Shown piece after piece: positions 56,004 through 64,000 of a DNA stretch of 64,000 nucleotides. The translations under genes were made by a program, and so were the position numbers. The DNA is from Apium graveolens. Taxonomy: Eukaryota > Streptophyta > Magnoliopsida > Apiales > Apiaceae. Within the stretch, counting starts at the first letter, position 1. Each line of letters opens with the position of its first letter. The notes under the pieces were generated by a model, which made no database searches, was not told where the DNA came from, and was given only the letters and a program-made list of their open reading frames with translations. Where the stretch lies: assembly GCF_009905375.1 (NCBI RefSeq), contig NC_133655.1, positions 42,074,422-42,138,421 of the forward strand, written 5' to 3'.

Positions 56004-57113
56004 CTAATAAGGCTGTTGAACCGCATGCCGAGTGTTGCTCCAACTGAAATTAGGATGATTGTGGTTGTTGGGATGATAAGTTGCTGGCACAGGTTGTTGT
56101 GAACGCTGAAAGTTGCTCACGAACTGAGTTGATTCACTAGAAATTGTGCACTGATTAGTCTCATAGGCACTAGCGCAAAGCTCACAGACATTAGCAATTT
56201 GATTAACCCCATAATTAGCCAAAGTGTCCACCTTCATCGTCAAAGCCTTCAGTTGGGCAGCTATATCAGTTGCTGCATCCAACTCTAAAATTCCTGCTAC
56301 CTTTCCCTGAGTCAGTCTCTGGAAAGGATTCTGGTACTTATTAGCAGCTATCACTTCAATAAGTTCATAAGCTTCATTGTAGCTTTTAGCCCACAAGGCT
56401 CCTCCTGATGTTGCATCAAGCATGGGTCTAGAAGTAGCATCCAATCCATTGTAGAAATAGTTATTAATCATCCAATCAGGCATGCCATGGTGTGGGCACT
56501 TCCTTAGCATCTCTTTATATCGATCCCAAGCCTCACACAGAGATTTTCCAGTTTGCTGAGCAAATTGAGTAAGAGCATTCCTGATTGCAACAGTCTTCGC
56601 CATAGGGAAGAATTTAGTGAGAATCTTTTGAGCAAGATATTCCCAAGTGGTAATAGACCCTGCTTGTAGAGAATGTAACTAGCAGTTAGCTTTGTCCCTC
56701 ATAGAGAACGGGAAGAGTCGCAGCTTGATAGCATCTTCAGTCACATCATTGAACTTGAAAGTGTCGCAGATCTCGATGAAATCCCTGATGTGCATGTTGG
56801 GGTCTTCAGTAGGAGAACCCCCAAACTGAACTGAGTTCTGTATCATCTGAATTGTGCTTGACTTAATCTCAAAAGTGTTAGCCCTGATGGCTGGCCTGAT
56901 GATGTTAGACTGAATGTCATTAATCTTAGGCTGAGAATAGTCCATCAAAGCCTTAGGATTTTCTACTTGATCACCCATCTCTACTAAAGTTGGTTCCTCG
57001 ACTTTCTCTTCTTCTTCTACCTTCTTTTTTCTTCGAAAACTTCCCTTCGAACCACCACAAGTTCTTTCTCGGCTTTATCCAGTATTCTCTTAAGAGTACG
57101 CGAACGCGTATGC
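56004..57113 (-). pseudogene. Athila-2 gag
   Basis: Starts MHTRSRTLKRILDKAEKE at 57113, with a frameshift before MGDQVENPKALMDYSQPKIND (56978). Gag core: DPNMHIRDFIEICDTFKFNDVTEDAIKLRLFPFSM, then a stop (56682), and QFAQQTGKSLCEAWDRYKEMLRKCPHHGMPDW. Zinc knuckle CELCASAYETNQC has Tyr where Athila-1 has the His. At the place of the Athila-1 TAG this copy reads NTRHAVQQPY without a stop. Confidence 0.87.
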
Positions 57114-57232
57114 ATACACCCTCGCTAGAGTACCTGAAATAACACAAGGAAACAGATAAGTAACAATGTCCGAGTCAATGAACTTTAACGACCACTGATG
57201 GAAAGCACATAAACTATAAATTAACACTGCAG

Positions 57233-57250
57233 TCCTCGACAGCGGCGCCA
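57233..57250 (-). other. Athila-2 primer binding site (Asp-tRNA)
   Basis: The plus strand TCCTCGACAGCGGCGCCA matches the tRNA-Asp 3' end at 15 of 18 bases, six bases inside the LTR beginning at 57257. Confidence 0.8.
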
Positions 57251-57256
57251 AAAACT

Positions 57257-58700
57257 TGTTAGTCGCTAAACACGCGCTAATAATACACGTGAGTATACGC
57301 GTTCGCAAGTAATATAGAATCTTTTCTAGTTCGTTCCCACAGAGACTAGCGTTGGTTAACTAATTAATCTATGCACTTAAGCAACAACGTATGGTTATTA
57401 TTCAATGCTAAGATGATAACAAATAGAGGTTGTTTATAACTAAGAATTAAACTAACAATTATAACTAAGAGAATAAGATTGACTAAATTAATATATATGA
57501 CAAGCATGGGATTCTAACTTCATTAAATACTTCATTCAATAGCCTTATTATTCTTAACCATAGCATGCATTGGTGATGACACTAATTAGACAACACGAAA
57601 CTGATAAACGCCAACTTTTGTTGCATGAGTACCATACTACCAGACATCCACAAAAGAGATAGAAGCTGAATAGACACCAATTATATTGAGACCCTATATG
57701 TTTATAGAATTTGACAACATAACGGGTTAAGCACAAGTTATCTATCATGATTACATAGGGCAAGTAAGATGGTTAAAATTACCTACGAATCATGCATAAC
57801 AATAACATGAACCTATGCTAGCATGGCCAAATTAAATCCTTAAGTTCACTGTTGCTTCATTAAGAATTAACACGCTATCTTACAAGTTCGCGACGCTTAT
57901 AAGACAAATACGCACAACCAATACTAGGTTATCATATAATCACCATATACTAAGGCATCAAACAATTTAACTAAAGAAATCCATAAATAAATCCGCTAGA
58001 ACTCCACGATAATGATTAGCCCATAATCGGACTCATCATCAACGTGGGTTTCGATGAAAGCATGGTATAACAAACGTAGTCTTTATACTTAAATAAAAAA
58101 TCAAGTACGAAACAAGAGTAAAGGTTCACAAGTAAGAAAACTAGCATCCAAGTTATAACTTAAAACAAAGATTCACAAGTAAAAACAAGATCTTCTTCGT
58201 CTTCGTTGAATCGTGCTAATACGGTCTTCTTACGGCTCTCCTTGCGCTCTGGTACGTCTCTCTTATGAAAACATTCTCATTTGAATATATATAGCAGCCC
58301 TAATCAATCTGGAAGTCTCCCAATTAGAATTGCATTAGAACCAGGATTTAAAACTTTCACACTGGTGTGGCCGCGTGCTATCACAGTGCGGGCGCGCTGT
58401 CATTCTGGAATCCTGGTGCGGCCGCGCGCTAACACAGTACGGGTGCGCCTTCCTTCTAGGAAAAACTCAGATTTCATCTTTTCCCTTGCTGCTTCGAGCC
58501 ACCTTTCCATGAGCTTTTATTCCAACACCACCTTGACACCAAATTAGCACCAAAATATTGCTAATTCACCTGATTACCTAGATAATGCTTGAAATGCAAA
58601 AACACTAGAAAATACATTAAAACACTTAACAACTTGAGTACAAATGCATCAATTGAAAGCTTATTAGAGCATAATAAAGTGTCATAACTTCCACTCAACA
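57257..58700 (-). repeat. Athila-2 5' LTR
   Basis: Starts TGTTAGTCGC and ends CACTCAACA on the plus strand, 1444 bases. GC-rich block at about 58375-58448 and TATA box (TATATATA, 58293-58286) 82 bases downstream in sense direction. Its distal part matches 35794-36111. Confidence 0.88.
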
Positions 58701-58711
58701 CTCTTCCATCG

Positions 58712-59206
58712 GTGTTGGCTATACTACCTCCTGTTGTGACGAATGCACCACTGCGAGCTATTCCACCTCCTGGTATGAGGCCACCTATCCGAGGACCCCC
58801 ACCTGCTGATTCGGGTTCTACTGGGCATTCAGTTACTGACGTACCTTTTCAGTTTTCTCCATACCATGTTCCGTACCATCAGTTTGAGGCATGCCTTATG
58901 GAGCAGCGACATCTACAGGGTCAGATCCAGGAGTTATTACATATCATGTGTACTAGAGATATCGGGAGTGGTGAGAGACGGCTGAGATAGAGGATCCAGG
59001 TATTTCGGAGAGCAACTGCTGTGAGGATAGCTGAGGCTACTCATGAGGATATTACCCCTGACTTTCTTGTGGAGTGGGCTAAGTGGGTTTTAGAGGAGCT
59101 TGAGGAGATTGGAGGTCCAGATTTGCCATGGGATAGAGATAGAGATGCAGAGACAGAGATGCTAAGCCAGAGTTGTGGTTGTTTTATTATGTACATTAGT
59201 GTGTAG
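58712..59206 (+). pseudogene. Upstream ORF of second Tekay-like element
   Basis: Homologue of 41261-41779. It begins inside the proline-rich part (VLAILPPVVTNAPLRAIPPPGMRPPIRGPP), then the coiled-coil part (QFEACLMEQRHLQGQIQELLHI), a single TAG at 58988-58990, and the C-terminus WAKWVLEELEEIGGPDLPWD. Frame is kept on both sides of the stop, and similarity follows the protein more than the DNA. The true start is missing. Confidence 0.7.
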
Positions 59207-59592
59207 TGTGCATTAGCAGAATTATAGTTTGTTTATATAGACTAGACTTGCTGGGTAGTGTGTTAGCTTGTTGTACCTTTTGCTTTTGAAGTGTTTTCAC
59301 GCTTGTACTACCAAAACTTTGATCTATATATATCAATACCTTTTCTTTCCCGGCATTGTCATTTAATTACTGCACCTGCTTTATCTTACTTTATTTATTG
59401 CACCAGTTATAAACTCTTGTGATACCATGCACCCTATCCCCTTAATTGTTTACATTCTGTAAAGAAGCATGCAATTTACTTAGTTCAATTATTACAACTA
59501 TTTTCAAAAAGAAATATTTTTGTTTTATAAAAACTTTTCATAAAAAGGATTTGATTTAAAGGCTAAATAAGTTGTTTGACTCTCTACAGAAA

Positions 59593-60518
59593 ATGCCTCC
59601 CAGAAGAAATACCCGTTCTACCAACTAGAATGAAGAAACCAACAATAACAACAACAGCCAAGACAACAATAACCAAAATGCAAACCCAAGTCCTATAGAC
59701 CCAACAGTAGCCTAGATTCTTCAGATCTTGGCTCAACAAACAATTCACCTGACTCAATAACAACAAAGACAGACCAACCTTCAGGTAACTTTTAAGACCT
59801 TTCAAGCGGTGAATCCACCAGAATTCAAGGGTTCTTTAGATCCAATTGAAGTGAGTGTTTGGTTAAAGGAAATAGAGAAGTCATTTGCTTTGGTTAAAGT
59901 GAGAGAAGAACAGAAGGTTGAGTTTGCAAGTTATTATTTGAAGAATGAAGCCACCTACTGGTGGGAAACTGTGAAGACATTGGAAGGTATAGATTCTATT
60001 ACTTGGGAGAGATTCAGAGAGTTGTTTCTAGAGAAGTATTTTCCCCAGTTTGTTTACGATCAAATGGAACTGAAGTTCCTAGAGCTAAGGTAAGGAAATA
60101 TGTCAATAGCAGACTATGAAAGTAAGTTTGAAGAATTGTCAAGGTTTGTATCGTCGTATGTGGACACTGATATGAATAAAGCTAAGAGATTTCAACAAGG
60201 TCTAAAGCCATGGATCAGAGGGAAGGTAGCCATCTTTGAATTGGATACCTATGCAGGAGTTGTACAGAAGGCCATGTTTACAGAGACGGAGAGTGAGATG
60301 TCACAGAAGGAGAAGGAGAGTAAGAAAAGAAAGTTTGAAGGGAATGAAGGCCAGTTACAAGAAGGGATGTTTTCAAATTTCAACCAAAAGAAAGGCAAGT
60401 TTCAGCCAAGATGAAGCAAAATGCAGGCGACGGAGGACAAGGCAACCGTCCAGCCACTGGGAACCAGCCAAATCAATTGAGGTTAACTTTACCAGATTGT
60501 CAGGTATGTGGGAAGAAC
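59593..60518 (+). pseudogene. Gag of second Tekay-like element
   Basis: Starts MPPRRNTRST at 59593. Stops at 59626-59628 (TAG), 59713-59715 (TAG) and 59758-59760 (TAA) all sit where the sister gag has CAG, CAG and CAA. Another TAG-like break lies near 60091. The core VNPPEFKGSLDPIEVSVWLKEIEKSF to LFLEKYFPQF is well kept. It ends at CQVCGKN, where the next LTR begins at 60519. Confidence 0.87.
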
Positions 60519-63500
60519 TGTAACACCCCCAAATTCGGGGTCGGGGATTCGGGTTGTCATGAGTTCCATTTCCCTTATCAATACTTAATCTTAACAGTCA
60601 ACCAACTACTGAGTACTATGACCCCACAATATACACACACACACACCACAAGTTATAGTCTCAGAGATGAATACCAAAAATAACACAAGTCATTTTATTC
60701 CAAAATTATAAACCGTTACACCTTAAAAGGGTTTCTGAATAATTTACATATTCCTTGCCATTATTACAATTCATATTATACATAAGTCTGGTTCATCAAT
60801 AGTTGAAAACCTAGCCTGTTGGTAGCTCCTACCTCAGCTACGGCGGCATCAACGCTTCCAGAAAACCGCGGAACGTTTCCTAACCGCTTGCGAATTGGAA
60901 GCTTGGTCATGTTCATCTTTTCTATCTGTTGTTGTATGATGAAAGAAGAAAGCAAGGGTGAGCAACAAGCCAACCGAAATAATATGTATAATAATTAACA
61001 ATATATGAGCATTCTCATAGTACTCATGAAAGTCTTGGTCAAGAAGAAATGAACCAAGTTTGATATCTTAATGCGACCATGTCGCAAAATATTCAGTATA
61101 TATATATACTTTTCATAATCTTTGAAATCCTCTGACATGTATAATATACACAGAGTTCCAGTTTATAACTGTATAAAAATATCGTTGCAAGGTGATCTCA
61201 TATATCTAACCTTGTCTCAATATTTTTCTGAAAATCTTTGTCATGCATAAGATAATTATTAACTAGATATAAGTTGAAAAGATGAAGTTATGAGATACTC
61301 TAATATACTTATATCTTTTCCGAATAGTACTCGAACTACCACCGTTCAAGCTATAATCAGTTTCAAAAGTTCATCACATAGATGAGACTACAAGGTAAGA
61401 CTTGAATAGATTCAATCTTTGAAATATCATTTAAAAGAATAAAGTTACGAGATACTTCATTAGTCCCGATATATATATACACCTATATATATATACATTT
61501 CATACACTCTTCTGCTATGGAAGTATAAGCAGAGTTGTCAATCCCAAGAATTTTGGAAAGAAGAAACTTTAGCATAAACCTGATATCTTGCTGATCAGGC
61601 AAAGATACCAATTAAATCACCTTTTCTACTAGTAGATGGATGAATCCCCCACTGGTCATCACCCTGGCCGCATTAGGACCTTATGCTGGACTGCACTCAG
61701 CCACTTACGCATTGATGGACTCCCACTGAGCCACTTACACTTTCATGGACCCCTACTGAGCCCATGTTGCTTATGTCGACGCATTTCGATTGGGCTTACT
61801 TCCCGAATGTTGGACAAGTAATCAAACTCTTTTATCAAGTTAGCAACTTCGTTGCTCCAAAAATATACCACGGAGTCGGATCCCTTAGGTTTGAGCGAGT
61901 ATTTAAATCCCCTTCGAAAGGAAGATCTTAAATATGAAAATGAGTTTTGGGATTCGCTCTAGCTTTAAAAATCATTTTGAAGACTCGAAAACATTTTTAA
62001 GAATGTTTGGAGTGATGCTGATTTATGAAATAAATCAGTCCCAATATGAAAGAAATATCTGAATATTATTATTTAAATAATATTCCCATAAGGATAATCT
62101 TTATAAAAATATTTGAAGTAGAAGTTTTAAAACTCATACTTGAAACGAATAATAAATAACAAAAGATATACTTATACGAAAGTACGGTCCTTATTTGAAT
62201 AATAAAAAATATGTTTGATTATTATTCAAAACTATCGAATATACCTTATTCAATTAATAGTATTAGAAAAATATATATATATATATATGTATAAATATAT
62301 ATTATACTCGGGAACATCGACTCCCGGTTTAGAAAAATGTTCACCTTCGGGTCCCCTATACTAAGGGTATACGCAACTGCTACTTATCTCTAGCATAGGT
62401 ATTATGCAGTTTATAAGTATTTGAATTGATAATAGAATATCAAGGTTACAAAACAGGCATACATATATATCATATCAACATACTCCAATATATCGCAAGA
62501 TTTGCTAATAACAATCATGCACTTATCACAAGATAATACATATACACATATACATCACAACAACTGTTATACGGGTAGAAAACTTGCCTGAGCGACTGGG
62601 GGTGGTAAAAGGCCTGGGACGAGTCTGGTAACCTATAAACAACATATAAGTTGGAATTAAACCAAAGTCGCTTAAGAATCTAGACTTTAAGCAATTAGAC
62701 TATAACGCTTGCTTTTGCGCTTAACGATTCACTTACGTCGCTCGAGTACCCTCGGCTCCACCATTTTTAATAAATTAACCATTAAGAATTTTAAAGCGAT
62801 TCTTTCGCGAGTACCTTACCAACTGCCTAATCCACTTCATAATTGTTTCATACCCCAATTAGTCATTTAAAGTCCTTAACCAAGGTTTCAAAGTAAGGCG
62901 AGGGGTAATGGTTCGGTCGCGAAATGCCGTTACTTAAAACAGTTGTTTCTCCTAAACCGTACATCGGATTCAAGTGAACCATATATCAAAATGAAGCTCG
63001 TAACATGAAATATCTAATCATGGCAATGGTCAAAACCTAATAGTGAGTTCTCGGGTCTTGATGTTAAGAACAAAAACAGTCTAAGGTAAATTGGGCATTA
63101 CGACGGCTATGTTTACGCGATTACCAAGTTTTAAACCACCCCAAACAACCACCATTCAACTCACAACCAACAATACAACCAACCCTCATCCAAAACTTAC
63201 TACATCAGTCCCTAAACCTCAAGATTTTCCAATTTATACAACCCCACACATGAACTACTAGCTATACTTAAGTTTCATTAACTATAAACAAGATTTCAAC
63301 ATCCAAATCACTACAAATCCAATCCAAACTCTAAACACACAAGCATCATGCTTATCATTTACTATAACCATCAAAACCATCTTAATACTCAAAGTAAAGT
63401 TAGGGTTTGGAGATGTTATACCTTCCTTGGAGTGATTAGAGTAGCTAGGAAGCCTTAAGAAGCCTTGAGAAGCCTTGAGATAGCTTAGGAATGCTTGGAT

Positions 63501-64000
63501 CTTAAAGAAAATCAAAGAAAATAAAGTTAGTAATCTTGAAAACACTATTCATCATCTTCTTCCTTGATTTATTGGAAGAGATTCATAAGAAATAGAAGCT
63601 TAAACTCCTAGGATATGCTTATCTAATCATAAGGGACCTTGGGTAATTACCTTGCAAATTAACAAAGCTAGAAACTTGATTTTTGGAATTTTTCTCCTTG
63701 AAAAAATGAAAAAGCCGTGAGCTATGTGTTCTTGGGAGAGTATTTGCTTTGTTGAATGTTTTTGTGGTGGAAAATGAAGTGAATGGGATATTTGGATGAT
63801 TTGTTGGTTGTTTAAAGTGAGTGGAGTATGACTAAGCATGACATCATCTTGGTGACTTCATCTCTTGCCACTTGTCATCACTTGGTGGTGGAAGCATCTT
63901 CTTATGCTAATCCTTGCTTAATTGTTTGGTTAATGACCGCTTATCTGTTATACGGTTCGCTTAATTTTCGTTCTCATTTATCGTTTGAGGGATCATACCC
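60519..64000 (-). repeat. LTR of a further Gypsy element, running off the window
   Basis: Begins TGTAACACCCCCAAATTCGG, a typical LTR edge, directly inside the Tekay-like gag; AGAAC (60514-60518) is the probable target duplication. It resembles the inner edge of the degenerate Gypsy LTR at 32115 (TGTGACAACCCAAATCCGG) and shares layout with it (GCAAGGGTGAGCAACAAGCC versus GCAAGAGTGAGCCAAAAATGC; CTTGCTGATCAGGCA versus CTGCTGATCAGTCA; AAACTTGCCTGA versus ATACTTGCCTCG). So I read it as minus-oriented. No end, polypurine tract or coding region appears before 64000, so the LTR exceeds 3.4 kb or it is followed by non-coding sequence. CA and TA microsatellites lie near 60634, 61096 and 62268. Confidence 0.65.

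Larger units (their letters stand above)
35794..58700 (-). mobile_element. Athila-2: Ty3/Gypsy, Athila lineage, interrupted and truncated
   Basis: Read on the minus strand: 5' LTR 58700-57257, Asp-tRNA site, gag, pol, third ORF, non-coding region, polypurine tract, and 318 bases of the 3' LTR. The Tekay-like element 37625-50281 sits inside its third ORF (duplication CCCCA). The 3' LTR is cut at 35794 by the degenerate Gypsy. It is a different subfamily from Athila-1: gene order and motifs agree, but there are many substitutions. It carries many more stops and frameshifts, so it is older. Its right end lies within the upstream ORF of the Tekay-like fragment at 58701. Confidence 0.92.
58701..60518 (+). 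mobile_element. Second Tekay-like element, internal fragment
   Basis: Related to 41300-43160 of the complete Tekay-like element: upstream ORF, leader, gag. Its left side (LTR, primer site, start of upstream ORF) was displaced by Athila-2 and is not in the window. Its right side is cut at 60518, in the zinc knuckle region of gag, by another LTR. Confidence 0.87.

Overview
This 64 kb window is plant nuclear DNA built almost entirely from nested LTR retrotransposons. The evidence is the typical plant Ty1/Copia and Ty3/Gypsy polyproteins, primer binding sites for plant initiator Met-tRNA and Asp-tRNA, LTRs up to 3.7 kb, and 5-bp target duplications. The host is a flowering plant, most likely a eudicot; I cannot name the species. 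I see no intact host gene, tRNA, rRNA or CRISPR array.

Layout. 1-3.7 kb: AT-rich flank with a small foldback element and an unrecognised gene fragment split by a 1.29 kb foldback element. 3.7-5.8 kb: dead Copia element whose primer binding site was hit by a 674-bp hAT-like element with an 8-bp duplication. 5.8-7.3 and 18.55-20.33 kb: a second Copia element (+ strand), split by a complete Athila-type Gypsy element (Athila-1, - strand, 7309-18545, duplication GTAGA). 20.33-27.39 kb: a Sirevirus-like Copia (- strand) lacking most of pol. 27.39-35.79 kb: an old degenerate Gypsy with long LTRs. 35.79-58.70 kb: a second Athila (Athila-2, - strand), split inside its third ORF by a complete 12.66 kb Tekay-like chromovirus (+ strand, 37625-50281, duplication CCCCA). 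58.70-60.52 kb: a fragment of another Tekay-like element, itself interrupted by the LTR of a further element that runs off the window end.

None of the gag-pol genes is intact. Athila-1 needs only two stop codons removed to be open, and its third ORF (390 aa) is whole. Where sister copies can be compared, most nonsense changes are CAA/CAG to TAA/TAG, as expected from deamination of methylated cytosine.

The most interesting signals are not proteins. (1) Every recognisable Gypsy 3' polypurine tract here is preceded by a 7-8 bp RNA stem capped by an RGGA tetraloop, and both Athila copies carry a second copy of this module about 1.1 kb upstream, right after the third ORF. (2) Both Athila copies have a TATA box about 97 nt upstream of the third ORF, preceded by a GC-rich block like the one in their LTR promoters, suggesting an internal promoter. 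(3) A conserved non-coding block between the third ORF and the 3' LTR contains a hairpin with compensatory base changes and an invariant 15-nt loop. (4) Two Tekay-like copies share an extra proline-rich, coiled-coil ORF upstream of gag.
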